The position numbers and the translations under genes were made by a program. Positions 46,133 to 55,117 of a stretch of 64,000 nucleotides of DNA are shown here, in pieces (within the stretch, counting starts at the first letter, position 1; each line of letters opens with the position of its first letter). The DNA is from Paenibacillus_I sp035510375 (GTDB taxonomy: Bacteria > Bacillota > Bacilli > Paenibacillales > Paenibacillaceae). The stretch is taken from the NCBI RefSeq assembly GCF_035510375.1, contig NZ_DATKHG010000046.1. One strand, written 5' to 3'. Below the pieces are notes generated by a model. That model did no database searches. It saw only the letters and a list, made by a program, of their open reading frames with translations, and was not told the DNA's origin.

Positions 46133-48628
46133 ATGATGGACAAGCATAACCTGGTGATGTTTCCAGGCGCGAAGCGGAAGGGCCTCGTCAAGGAGGCGGT
46201 GCGCAAAGGCTGGAAGCGGGCTGCAACCGGAAGAGCCGTTCAAATGATCGCTGCGAAAAAATGGACGTTCCTGTTAACTGTCGTCGCGTTCCTGCTCGGC
46301 AGGGCCATGATTCTCGAGACGCTCGCTCCCTTTGCGATCGCTTATTTTGCGGTCGTCTATTATTTGCGCAAGGATACCTACATCCCGGTCGCACTTGCGC
46401 TCATCGCCGGCAGCTGGTTTGCGATTGCGCCATCGACCGTCTGGATCGCCGTGGAGCTCGCCGTTTTTTATTTGCTCGTCAAAGGGTTGGAGGCATATGA
46501 ACGATCCGAACTATCCTATGCGCCATTGCTCGTATTTATATCTACGCTGCTTGTTCGGCTTTTCGGGGTCGTGATCGGCGAGACGCTGGATTGGTACCGG
46601 TTGATGATGGTGTTCGCCGAGGCGGGACTGGCGTTTGTGCTGACGCTTGTGTTCATTCAGGCCGTGCCTGTGCTCACCATGACGAAGAAAACGACTTCCC
46701 TGCGCAACGAGGAAATCATCTGCCTGATGATCCTGCTCGCCTGCATCATGACGGGAGCCGTCGGCTGGCAGGTGAACGGACTGTCCGTCGAGCACGTCAT
46801 GTCCCGCTATGTGCTTCTGCTGTTCGCGCTGGTCGGCGGCGCGCCGCTCGGCGCCTCGGTCGGCGTGGTGGCGGGGCTTATTTTAAGCCTGGCCGATTTC
46901 GGGGCGATCGTGCAGATGAGCCTGCTGGCTTTCTCGGGCTTGCTGGCCGGGCTGCTGCGCGAGGGCGGAAAGGCGGCGGTGGCGTTCGGCATGCTGGTCG
47001 GCACGTCGATCCTGTCCATTTACATAGGCGGACAAGCCGATGTCATGACATCCACATGGGAGTCGGTGCTCGCCGCCGGATTGTTTATGCTGACGCCGCG
47101 CATTCTGATGCGGACCATTGCGCGCTTCGTGCCAGGGACGTCGGAGCATACGAAAATCCAATACGAATACGCGCGGCGGGTGCGGGACGTCACGGCGCAG
47201 CGGGTGGCGCAGTTCTCCGAGGTGTTCCGGCAGCTGTCGCGCAGCTTCGGGCAGACGCTGGAGACGGATGCCTGGCGGCGCAAGGAGGACGACAAGACGC
47301 ATTTCATGAATGCCGTCGCGGAAAGGTCGTGCGCGACATGCTTCCGCAAAGATATGTGCTGGGACAAGAAGTTCTATCAAACCTACAAAGTGATGACCGA
47401 TATGATGTTGTCCGTGGAGGGCAACCGGCGTTCCGCCACGAAGGAGCTCCCGAAGGAGTGGACCGCCCATTGCGTGCGGCCGCATCAGGTGTTGGCCGTC
47501 ATGCGCCAACAGTATGACCTGTTCGAGCACGACCAGCATTGGCGCAAGCAAATACAGGAGTCGAAACTTCTCGTTGCCGACCAGTTGTCCGGCGTGTCGC
47601 AGATTATGGAGGATCTGGCGAAGGAGATCCGGCGCGAAGGGCAGGAGATGCACCTGCAGGAGGAGCAGATCCGCGAGGCGCTGGAGGGGCTCGGCCTGTC
47701 GATCCAGTCGGTGGACATCATCAGCCTGGAGGCGGGGAATGTCGAGATCGAGGTGGCGCATACGTTCGGGAAAGGCTACGATGAATGCCGGAAAATCGTG
47801 GCGCCGCTCCTCAGCGATATTCTCGGCGAGCCGATTGCCGTCATGAGCGAACGGTTCGCCGAGCAAAGCGGACAGCCGGCGTCGGTGACGTTCGGTTCGG
47901 CGAAGGAGTTCGAGGTGGAGACCGGCATCGCCGGCGCGGCGAAAGGCGGCGACCTGCTGTCCGGGGACAGCTTCAGCGCGGTCGAGCTCGGCAACGGGAA
48001 GTTCGCGGTCGCCGTCAGCGACGGGATGGGCAACGGCGAGCGGGCCCGGTTGGAAAGCAGCACGGCGCTCGATATTCTTCAGCAGCTGCTGCAGTCGGGA
48101 ATGGATGAGAAGCTGGCGATCAAGTCGGTCAATTCCGTGCTGCTGCTCCGCTCTTCCGACGAGGTGTTCGCGACCGTCGATCTGGCGCTGATCGATATGT
48201 ATACGGCGAAGACGACTTTCCTCAAAATCGGCTCCACGCCCAGCTTCATCAAGAGAGGCAGCGACGTCATTCCGATTTCGGTCAACAATTTGCCGATCGG
48301 CATCCTGCACGATATCGACGTCGACTTGATCCGGGTGCAGCTGTATCCGGGAGACACGCTTATTATGATGACCGACGGCATTTACGACGCGCCGGGCCAT
48401 GCGGTGAACAAGGAGCTCTGGATGAAGCGCGTCATCCAGGAGCTGAAAGCCGCGGATCCGCAGCAGATGGCGAACGAGCTGCTCGACACGGTCGTGCGGT
48501 ATCACCAGGGCGACATCGTCGACGACATGACCGTCGTCATCGCGCAGGTGAAGAAACACCAGCCCGAATGGGCGACGTTCCGCTGGACCGGCATGCCCAA
48601 GTTCGAGCGGCCGCGCACGGTCAGCTGA
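46133..48628 (+). CDS. spoIIE: Stage II sporulation protein E (SpoIIE), PP2C-type phosphatase
   Basis: 831 aa. SpoIIE sits at the asymmetric septum and dephosphorylates SpoIIAA to activate sigma-F in the forespore. The N-terminal part (about residues 40-330) has about ten membrane segments, the middle is the FtsZ-interacting region, and the C-terminal PP2C domain (about 600-815) shows GDSFS, SDGMGNGE, TDGIYD and DDMTVV metal motifs. A CATCFRKDMCW cysteine group lies near residue 402. ATG 46133 follows AGGTGGTG. The promoter has the 21-base spacing of Spo0A-activated genes. Confidence 0.96.
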   Translation: MMDKHNLVMFPGAKRKGLVKEAVRKGWKRAATGRAVQMIAAKKWTFLLTVVAFLLGRAMILETLAPFAIAYFAVVYYLRKDTYIPVALALIAGSWFAIAPSTVWIAVELAVFYLLVKGLEAYERSELSYAPLLVFISTLLVRLFGVVIGETLDWYRLMMVFAEAGLAFVLTLVFIQAVPVLTMTKKTTSLRNEEIICLMILLACIMTGAVGWQVNGLSVEHVMSRYVLLLFALVGGAPLGASVGVVAGLILSLADFGAIVQMSLLAFSGLLAGLLREGGKAAVAFGMLVGTSILSIYIGGQADVMTSTWESVLAAGLFMLTPRILMRTIARFVPGTSEHTKIQYEYARRVRDVTAQRVAQFSEVFRQLSRSFGQTLETDAWRRKEDDKTHFMNAVAERSCATCFRKDMCWDKKFYQTYKVMTDMMLSVEGNRRSATKELPKEWTAHCVRPHQVLAVMRQQYDLFEHDQHWRKQIQESKLLVADQLSGVSQIMEDLAKEIRREGQEMHLQEEQIREALEGLGLSIQSVDIISLEAGNVEIEVAHTFGKGYDECRKIVAPLLSDILGEPIAVMSERFAEQSGQPASVTFGSAKEFEVETGIAGAAKGGDLLSGDSFSAVELGNGKFAVAVSDGMGNGERARLESSTALDILQQLLQSGMDEKLAIKSVNSVLLLRSSDEVFATVDLALIDMYTAKTTFLKIGSTPSFIKRGSDVIPISVNNLPIGILHDIDVDLIRVQLYPGDTLIMMTDGIYDAPGHAVNKELWMKRVIQELKAADPQQMANELLDTVVRYHQGDIVDDMTVVIAQVKKHQPEWATFRWTGMPKFERPRTVS

Positions 48629-48700
48629 GGTTAAATCCTTCCGGAATCGGACATGCTGGTAGAGAGAACCGGTAGATTCGATATCGGAGGAGGGCGAACT

Positions 48701-49426
48701 ATGAAGCAGATATTATTGATAACGGACGGATGCTCGAATGTGGGGCTGAGTCCGGTTGTGGCGGCCGCGCACGCCTGGGCCGAAGGCATCACGGTCAATG
48801 TGGTCGGCGTAATGGAGCCGGATGAAACGGCGTTGGCCGGGCGGGAGGAAATTGCCGAGATCGCGAAGGCCGGCGGAGGCATCAGCCGCCTGGTCAATAC
48901 CCGCCAGCTGTCGCAGACCGTCCAGATGATGACGCGCGCGACCGTCATGACGACGATTCGCCAGGCGGTCAACAAGGAGCTGAAGCAGGTGTTCGGTTCG
49001 GAGTCGGTCGAATCGCTGCCGCCGGAGAAGCGCGGCGAGGTGGTCCGCGTCATCGACGAGCTCGGCGAGACGTCGGCGTTGAGGGTGGCGCTGCTGATCG
49101 ACGCGAGCGCGAGCATGAAGCCGAAGCTGCAGGCCGTGGAAGACGCGATCCGCGATCTCGTTCTCAGCCTGCAGGCCCGCGTCGGAAAAAGCGAGATCGC
49201 CGTTTTTCATTTTCCGGAATCGTCCCGGGGCGACGGCTGCGTATGCGATTTGGAATGGACCGGCAACCTGCAGGGCATGAAACGGATTCTCCCGCGGCTG
49301 CAGATGCGCGGGACGACGCCGACAGGACCGGCGATCATTCAGGTTGTTGATTTTTGCCGAAAAGACGATTATGGTAGTTACAACAGAAGAGAAACGGATG
49401 GGATGATGGGTGACTACGTCGTTTGA
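48701..49426 (+). CDS. yabS: VWA-domain protein YabS
   Basis: 241 aa. A von Willebrand A-type domain occupies about residues 125-235, with LIDASASM as the MIDAS metal motif (DxSxS) and GTTPTGPAI. The N-terminus QILLITDGCSNVGLSP is conserved in YabS. The function is unknown; it is a sporulation-associated gene in B. subtilis, always between spoIIE and yabT. ATG 48701 follows GGAGGAGGG. It overlaps yabT by 17 bases. Confidence 0.88.
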   Translation: MKQILLITDGCSNVGLSPVVAAAHAWAEGITVNVVGVMEPDETALAGREEIAEIAKAGGGISRLVNTRQLSQTVQMMTRATVMTTIRQAVNKELKQVFGSESVESLPPEKRGEVVRVIDELGETSALRVALLIDASASMKPKLQAVEDAIRDLVLSLQARVGKSEIAVFHFPESSRGDGCVCDLEWTGNLQGMKRILPRLQMRGTTPTGPAIIQVVDFCRKDDYGSYNRRETDGMMGDYVV

Positions 49427-50351
49427 TCTCCGGCTGAAGCCCGGTATGGTTCTCACGGGCAAGTGGAAGCAGGGGCGCTACCGAATCGAAAGGCTGCTGG
49501 GCGAAGGCGCCAACGGCAAAGTATATCTGGTCGAGCACAACCGGCTTTGGTATGCGCTCAAGGTCGGGAACGACGCGGTCGACATTCAATCCGAGATCAA
49601 CGTACTGAAAAATCTCAGGCTGCAGAAGTCCGGCTCGGAGCCGTTTCTTGTCGCCGTTGACGATTACAGCGGCGCAGCCGGCCGAGACTATCCGTTCTAC
49701 GTGATGCGTTACGTGCGCGGCATGCCGCTGCACCATTTTCTCGAGAAGGAAGGCACCGACTGGTTCCCGCTGATCGGCTTCCATCTTCTCGGCAAGCTCG
49801 CCGCGCTTCACGAGGCGGGATGGGCTTTCGGCGATTTGAAACAGGAGAACGTGCTGGCCGGGGAGTACGGCCGGGTCGAGCTGGTCGATTACGGCGGCGT
49901 GACGGCGGCGGGCAGAAGCGTCCGGCAATTCACCGAGATATACGACCGGGGCTATTGGAACGCGGGGCCCCGGACCGCGGATGGTTCCTACGATCTGTTC
50001 TCGTTCGGCGTGCTTTGCGTGCATTTGTTTGAAGGCAGGCGGCTCGTGCATTTAACGCAGTCGCTGCTGCCGCAGAACCGGGTCGCGGACGAGCTGCTGA
50101 AGCTGGCTGAAGGGAATCCGACGCTTAGGCCGTTCTCCGGATGGCTGCGCAAAGCGTTCCAAGGCGGCTTCACGAACGCCCGCGAGGGGGCGGCGGCCTG
50201 GCAGCGGCTGATGCGCGGGCCCGGTGTCCGGATGAAGCGGCCCGCGGCGCCGCGTTGGATGAAAGGATTGTTCGCCGGATCGATGGCGGCGCTGGCCGCG
50301 ACGATCGCGTGGATGATGGCGGAGGGCATGCTGACGCTCGGGCTTCCATGA
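49410..50351 (+). CDS. yabT: Serine/threonine kinase YabT
   Basis: 313 aa Hanks-type kinase. The Gly-rich loop LGEGANGKVYL (about residues 30-40), the lysine in YALKVG (about 51), the catalytic loop GDLKQENVL and the metal motif in VDYGGV (DYG in place of DFG) are visible; the HRD position reads FGD. The C-terminus has one membrane segment (about 286-306). B. subtilis YabT is a DNA-activated spore kinase acting on RecA and AbrB. GTG 49410 overlaps yabS. The DNA-binding basic stretch (MKRPAAPRWMK) lies just before the membrane segment. Confidence 0.88.
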   Translation: MTTSFDLRLKPGMVLTGKWKQGRYRIERLLGEGANGKVYLVEHNRLWYALKVGNDAVDIQSEINVLKNLRLQKSGSEPFLVAVDDYSGAAGRDYPFYVMRYVRGMPLHHFLEKEGTDWFPLIGFHLLGKLAALHEAGWAFGDLKQENVLAGEYGRVELVDYGGVTAAGRSVRQFTEIYDRGYWNAGPRTADGSYDLFSFGVLCVHLFEGRRLVHLTQSLLPQNRVADELLKLAEGNPTLRPFSGWLRKAFQGGFTNAREGAAAWQRLMRGPGVRMKRPAAPRWMKGLFAGSMAALAATIAWMMAEGMLTLGLP

Positions 50352-50451
50352 GGGCCGGATCGCCGGCATGCCGCTTTTTTCTGCCGGTAGATGGCGGTGT
50401 TTGACGTTGTCGGCATCCGTGTAATGATTGGGAAGAGGTTGGTGTGGGGTC

Positions 50452-51933
50452 ATGGAGGAACTGGTGAAGCGGACCCGGGATACGGCCCGGCGCGAAGAGC
50501 TGTGGCTGCCGGGCGACACGATCGTGGTCGCCGTGTCGGGCGGGCCCGATTCGACGGCCTTGCTCCATGTGCTCCATGCTCTGGCTCCGGCGGAGCGTTT
50601 GCAAATCGTGGCGGCGCATGTCGACCACGGCTTCCGCGGAGCGGAATCGGCTGCGGAGGCCGAGGCGGTTCGCAGCTTGTGCGGCGGGCTCGGCATTCCA
50701 TGCGAGACCGTTTTTTTCGACGTCCCGGCGTATATTGAGGAGACGGGCATGAACCCCCAGGCGGCCGCGCGCGCAAAGCGCTACGGCTTTCTTCATGAAG
50801 TGGCGGAACGGTATGGCGCCGCGCGGATTGCGCTCGCCCATCACGCGGACGATCAGGCCGAAACCGTGCTGATGAGGCTGCTGCGGGGGACGGGGGCGAC
50901 GGGGCTCTCCGGCATGGCCGCCAAGCGGCGGGAAAAAAACGTGGAACTCATACGCCCCTTTCTGCGTATGAACAAGGCAGACCTTATCGCGTATTGCGCG
51001 ATCGCGGGTTTACGCTATTGCACGGACGCGAGCAACGCCAAGCGCGGGTATTTCCGCAACCGGGTGCGGTTGGATATCCTGCCTTTTCTCGAAAAGTACA
51101 ATCCGAACATCGCGGAATCGCTGGTCCGTCTGGCGGAGATCAGCGCCGCGGAGGACGAATATTTGGACGCTGCGGCGGAGAGCGTTTTCCGCGCCTCGGC
51201 CAGGCGGGTGGAGGGCGGATGGACGGTCGGCCGGCACGCCTTGCTGGACCTGCCTGTCGCTTTACAAAGGAGATTGATTAAACTAATATTAAACTATCTC
51301 ACTCCGGCACAAGAGTCCGCTTCTTTTGAGCGGGTTGAACGGATCCGGACGGCCGCCATCGCGCCTGCGCCGACGACGTGGTCGATCGACGCCGGAAGCG
51401 GCATCCGCTGTCTGCGCGAGTACGAAACGCTCCGCTGGACGCATGAAGATGCGAGGCCCGGTGACGGATCCTTGCTCTATATCGTCGGCGGGATGGCCGG
51501 CGAAACCGAGAAGCGGCTGTTCGTAGCGGAAACGCCCGGAGAATTGGTTATCCGGGTGACCGGCCGCCAAGCGGGCGAAGCCGGACGGCAAGCGCAAGGG
51601 CGCAATTCTGCTGAGTTCGACGCCGACGAAGTCCGGTTTCCGCTGACGGTGCGCGGAAGGCGTCCGGGCGACCGAATGTCCGTCATGGGATTAAACGGCT
51701 CCAAAAAAGTGCAAGATATGTTCGTTGATGAGAAGATCGCTCCGTCCCTCAGGGACCGGCTGCCGCTCGTCTGGGACGCGGAGGGCCGGCTGCTGTGGAT
51801 TCCCGGCTTGCGCCGTTCGTCGGATGCGCCGGTGACGGCCGCGACGCAAAGGCTGCTCCGTCTCGAATGGCAGGACACGTCCGCACACGGCGGCGAAGCG
51901 ATGATGGAGCATGAAGAAGAAGCACGCGATTAA
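50452..51933 (+). CDS. tilS: tRNA(Ile)-lysidine synthase TilS
   Basis: About 493 aa. TilS converts C34 of the CAU-anticodon tRNA(Ile) to lysidine. The ATP pyrophosphatase loop SGGPDSTALLH lies at about residues 26-36, VDHGFRGAES follows near 58, and GMNPQAAARAKRYGF and HHADDQAETVLMRL are standard. The C-terminal domains with RPGDRM and VQDMFVDEKI are complete. ATG 50452 was chosen; TTG 50428 in frame is possible, and the ribosome site (AGAGG or GTGGGG) is not ideally spaced for either. It is followed by hpt. Confidence 0.93.
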   Translation: MEELVKRTRDTARREELWLPGDTIVVAVSGGPDSTALLHVLHALAPAERLQIVAAHVDHGFRGAESAAEAEAVRSLCGGLGIPCETVFFDVPAYIEETGMNPQAAARAKRYGFLHEVAERYGAARIALAHHADDQAETVLMRLLRGTGATGLSGMAAKRREKNVELIRPFLRMNKADLIAYCAIAGLRYCTDASNAKRGYFRNRVRLDILPFLEKYNPNIAESLVRLAEISAAEDEYLDAAAESVFRASARRVEGGWTVGRHALLDLPVALQRRLIKLILNYLTPAQESASFERVERIRTAAIAPAPTTWSIDAGSGIRCLREYETLRWTHEDARPGDGSLLYIVGGMAGETEKRLFVAETPGELVIRVTGRQAGEAGRQAQGRNSAEFDADEVRFPLTVRGRRPGDRMSVMGLNGSKKVQDMFVDEKIAPSLRDRLPLVWDAEGRLLWIPGLRRSSDAPVTAATQRLLRLEWQDTSAHGGEAMMEHEEEARD

Positions 51934-52008
51934 AGCACAATGCCGCAGCGCCGGGCGGTCTTTGGACGGCTCGCGGCAGGAGCGGCAAACCGATGGGGGT
52001 TCCGAACG

Positions 52009-52548
52009 TTGCTTAACGACATTGAAGAGGTTCTGTATGACGCGGAGCAGATTCAGCAGAAGGTAAGGGATATGGGGGAGCGGCTGAGCCGGGATTACAG
52101 CGGCCGCAATCCGCTTGTCATTTGCGTGCTCAAAGGCGCGTTTATTTTTATGGCCGATCTGGTCAAGAGCATGAGCATCCCGCTCGAGCTCGATTTCATG
52201 GCTGTCTCCAGCTATGGAGTGTCGACCAAATCGTCCGGCGTCGTCAAGATCGTGAAGGATCTGGACACACCGGTGGAAGGCCGCGACGTGCTGATCGTCG
52301 AGGATATCATCGACAGCGGACTGACCCTTAGCTACCTGATCGATGTGCTGGAGCGGCGGAACGCCAAATCGGTCACTGTCGCAACCTTGTTTGACAAACC
52401 GGCCCGAAGAACGGTTGATCTGGAGGCCGATTATACCGGTTTCACCCTGCCTGACGCTTTTGTGGTCGGCTACGGGCTCGACTACGCGGAGAAATACCGC
52501 AACTTGCCGTTGATCGGCATTCTGAAGCCCGAAGTATACAGCAAATAG
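52009..52548 (+). CDS. hpt: Hypoxanthine-guanine phosphoribosyltransferase
   Basis: 179 aa purine salvage enzyme (HprT) that converts hypoxanthine or guanine and PRPP to IMP or GMP. The PRPP loop VLIVEDIIDSGLTL (about residues 94-107), VCVLKGAFIFMADL near 40 and FVVGYGLDYAEKYRNLP near the end are intact. It starts with TTG 52009, nine bases after GGGGG; the open frame upstream is not family-like. It lies between tilS and ftsH as in B. subtilis. HprT can regulate ftsH transcription with TilS in relatives. Confidence 0.94.
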   Translation: MLNDIEEVLYDAEQIQQKVRDMGERLSRDYSGRNPLVICVLKGAFIFMADLVKSMSIPLELDFMAVSSYGVSTKSSGVVKIVKDLDTPVEGRDVLIVEDIIDSGLTLSYLIDVLERRNAKSVTVATLFDKPARRTVDLEADYTGFTLPDAFVVGYGLDYAEKYRNLPLIGILKPEVYSK

Positions 52549-52597
52549 CGGCATCCGTACACAGCAATTGCCTGGCATGCCCCGCCTCCCGGTTCTA

Positions 52598-52627
52598 TTG
52601 AGATGGGCCAACCTGCTATGGTAAAAT
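52598..52627 (+). promoter_or_regulatory. Extended -10 promoter of ftsH
   Basis: TTGAGA (52598-52603), 18-base spacer and TAAAAT (52622-52627) preceded by TGG, an extended -10. It is 30 bases before the ftsH start. Confidence 0.65.
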
Positions 52628-52656
52628 ATTTTATGCGCCTTGAGAGGAGGTAGGGG

Positions 52657-54651
52657 ATGAATCGGATCATCCGGAACACTGGATTTTATTTGCTTATATT
52701 TTTGGTGACCGTCGGGATCGTTCAATTTATCAGCAACCAAAACGACACAACCCAAGAACTTCGCTACGATCAATTGCGGCAGGAAATCGCCAACAATAAC
52801 GTTGCTGAATTGACGCTGAAGTTTGACGGCATGTCCTACTTGGTCACTGGTGAATATAGAAAGGCACCGAGCGGCGCGGAGAACAAGGAGTTTTTCTCGC
52901 GGATGAGCGCGGAAGAATTCGCGGTTCAGGAAGTGGTCGAAGCTTCGGAGGCCAACGATTTCGATTTAACGATGAAGAAGATGCAAGGCCCGAGCATTTG
53001 GCTCACATTCCTTACCTCGATCATTCCGTTTGTGATTATTTTCATCCTGTTCTTCTTCTTGATCAATCAAGCCCAAGGCGGCGGCGGCAAGGTGATGAAC
53101 TTCGGCAAGAGCCGCGCGCGCCTTTATAATGAAGAGAAGAAGCGGGTGACGTTCGAGGATGTGGCGGGCGCCGACGAGGAGAAGCAAGAGCTCGTCGAGG
53201 TCGTCGAATTCCTGAAGGATCCCCGCAAGTTCGCGGCCGTCGGCGCGCGCATTCCCAAGGGCGTGCTGCTCGTCGGGCCTCCGGGTACCGGTAAAACGCT
53301 GCTTGCGCGCGCCGTCGCAGGGGAAGCGGGCGTTCCTTTCTTCACGATCTCCGGTTCCGATTTCGTGGAAATGTTTGTTGGTGTCGGCGCATCCCGCGTC
53401 CGTGACCTGTTCGAGAACGCGAAGAAGAACGCGCCTTGTATCATCTTTATTGACGAGATCGACGCCGTCGGCCGTCAACGGGGCGCAGGTCTCGGCGGCG
53501 GACATGACGAGCGCGAGCAAACGCTGAACCAGCTGCTCGTCGAGATGGACGGGTTCGGAGCGAACGAAGGCATCATCATCGTTGCGGCAACCAACCGCCC
53601 GGATATTCTTGACCCTGCCTTGCTGCGTCCCGGCCGCTTCGACCGGCAAATCACGGTTGACCGCCCGGACGTAAAAGGCCGCGAAGCGGTGCTGAAAGTG
53701 CATGCCCGCAACAAGCCGCTGGCCAAGGACGTCAAGCTTGAAGTGATCGCCAAGCGGACGACCGGCTTCACCGGCGCCGATCTGGAAAACCTGCTGAATG
53801 AAGCGGCGCTCCTGGCGGCGCGCCGCAACAAGAAGGATATCGCAATGATCGAGGTGGACGAAGCGATCGACCGGGTTGTCGTCGGTACGGAGAAGCGCAG
53901 CCGCGTGATCAGCGACCGCGAGAAGCGGATCGTCGCTTACCACGAAGCCGGCCATACGATTATCGGCTATTTCCTTGAGCACGCCGATGCGGTGCACAAG
54001 GTGACGATCATACCGCGCGGCCGGGCCGGCGGTTACGTCATCATGCTGCCGAAGGAAGACCGCATGCTGGTGACGAAGCAGGAGCTGCTCGATAAGGTAA
54101 CCGGTTTGCTCGGCGGCCGTGTGGCCGAGGAGCTGTTTATCGGCGAAATCGGCACCGGCGCGTACAGCGATTTCAAACAAGCGACCTCGATCGTGCGCAG
54201 CATGATCATGGAATACGGGATGAGCGAGAAGCTCGGACCGCTTCAGTTCGGCAACACACAAGGGCAGGTGTTCCTCGGCCGGGACATCGGGCATGAGCAG
54301 AATTATTCCGATGCGATCGCCTATGAAATCGACCAGGAGCTGCAGAATATCATCAACTATTGTTATAACCGCGCCAAGGATCTCCTGAACGAGAAAAACC
54401 GCGAGGTGCATCTGATCGCCCAGACGCTGCTCAAGGAAGAAACCCTCGAGCTTGAGCAAATCAAGCGGCTCATCGATACCGGATCGATCGATGGGGAAGG
54501 CGGCGGAGATGGAACGCCGGCCGAAACGACCGGCGAACCGAGCATCGATACGCTCGGCAATGTCCGCGTTCGGATCCAGTCCAAGGAGCCGGGCGAGGGC
54601 ACGCTGCCGCCGGGCGACAACAACGGCGGCAACGGCTCGACGAATGGTTGA
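52657..54651 (+). CDS. ftsH: ATP-dependent zinc metalloprotease FtsH
   Basis: 664 aa membrane-bound AAA+ protease. Two membrane segments (about residues 8-25 and 112-133) flank an external domain. Walker A GPPGTGKT spans residues 207-214 (Lys213), Walker B is IIFIDEIDAVG, and the zinc site HEAGH is at 429-433. The C-terminal 45 residues are Gly/Thr/Pro-rich and variable. It degrades unassembled or regulatory membrane proteins and is needed for sporulation in B. subtilis. ATG 52657 follows GAGGAGG. Confidence 0.96.
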   Translation: MNRIIRNTGFYLLIFLVTVGIVQFISNQNDTTQELRYDQLRQEIANNNVAELTLKFDGMSYLVTGEYRKAPSGAENKEFFSRMSAEEFAVQEVVEASEANDFDLTMKKMQGPSIWLTFLTSIIPFVIIFILFFFLINQAQGGGGKVMNFGKSRARLYNEEKKRVTFEDVAGADEEKQELVEVVEFLKDPRKFAAVGARIPKGVLLVGPPGTGKTLLARAVAGEAGVPFFTISGSDFVEMFVGVGASRVRDLFENAKKNAPCIIFIDEIDAVGRQRGAGLGGGHDEREQTLNQLLVEMDGFGANEGIIIVAATNRPDILDPALLRPGRFDRQITVDRPDVKGREAVLKVHARNKPLAKDVKLEVIAKRTTGFTGADLENLLNEAALLAARRNKKDIAMIEVDEAIDRVVVGTEKRSRVISDREKRIVAYHEAGHTIIGYFLEHADAVHKVTIIPRGRAGGYVIMLPKEDRMLVTKQELLDKVTGLLGGRVAEELFIGEIGTGAYSDFKQATSIVRSMIMEYGMSEKLGPLQFGNTQGQVFLGRDIGHEQNYSDAIAYEIDQELQNIINYCYNRAKDLLNEKNREVHLIAQTLLKEETLELEQIKRLIDTGSIDGEGGGDGTPAETTGEPSIDTLGNVRVRIQSKEPGEGTLPPGDNNGGNGSTNG

Positions 54652-54666
54652 ACCGCGCAGACGAGA

Positions 54667-54708
54667 CAAGGGCTTCCACCGAATTGCATTCGGCGGAAGC
54701 CCTTTGTT
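54667..54708 (+). terminator. Terminator after ftsH
   Basis: CAAGGGCTTCC-CCGAAT (54667-54684) pairs with ATTCGG-GGAAGCCCTTTG, about 18 bp with one mismatch, followed by only TT. The 54709-54950 stretch beyond it shows nothing recognisable. Confidence 0.75.
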
Positions 54709-54954
54709 GGTAGTCGGTTCCTTTCATGGAAAGTATCTTAAGATGAATTTCAAGCTTTCAGCCAGTGAAGCCTTTATCTCCTTCGATCCCCAGTGAGAGA
54801 AGTCGTCAAACGGGCTTAACGATGACTGAATCCGGGTGATCATGGTCATAACTAAAAAACGGCTCGGCGGCCGATAACGGAACGTGCGGCGAATATAGCA
54901 CGGCCGCGCGTGAGATCGCTCACTGCAACGGCGCGAAGATGGGCTGGGCTTTTG

Positions 54955-54999
54955 TTGACAGCCCCAGACGGGACGTGTAAATTAGTTGTTAACTATAAT
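54955..54999 (+). promoter_or_regulatory. Promoter of the nadABC operon with a palindrome
   Basis: Perfect TTGACA (54955-54960), 17-base spacer and TAAATT (54978-54983). It is followed directly by the palindrome TAGTT-GTT-AACTA (54983-54995), whose flanks AATTA/TAATT extend the symmetry. A further TATAAT lies at 54994-54999. The palindrome is well placed for a repressor of NAD synthesis, such as NiaR, but I cannot confirm that motif. Confidence 0.55.
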
Positions 55000-55117
55000 T
55001 GATTCGCCGGTTTGGCCGGGCTGTGCGCCCGCGCGATCGCCTCGCCGGACAGACTGCCGGTATCGTCAAGCGGCCTCGGGGAACAATGTCTTCGGGCTAT
55101 GAAGGAGAGGATTAACA

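Noticed and set aside
45702..46136. 144-codon + strand open frame between yabR and spoIIE
   Set aside because: Starts inside the yabR terminator, has Arg/Ser/Pro-rich composition and covers the spoIIE promoter.
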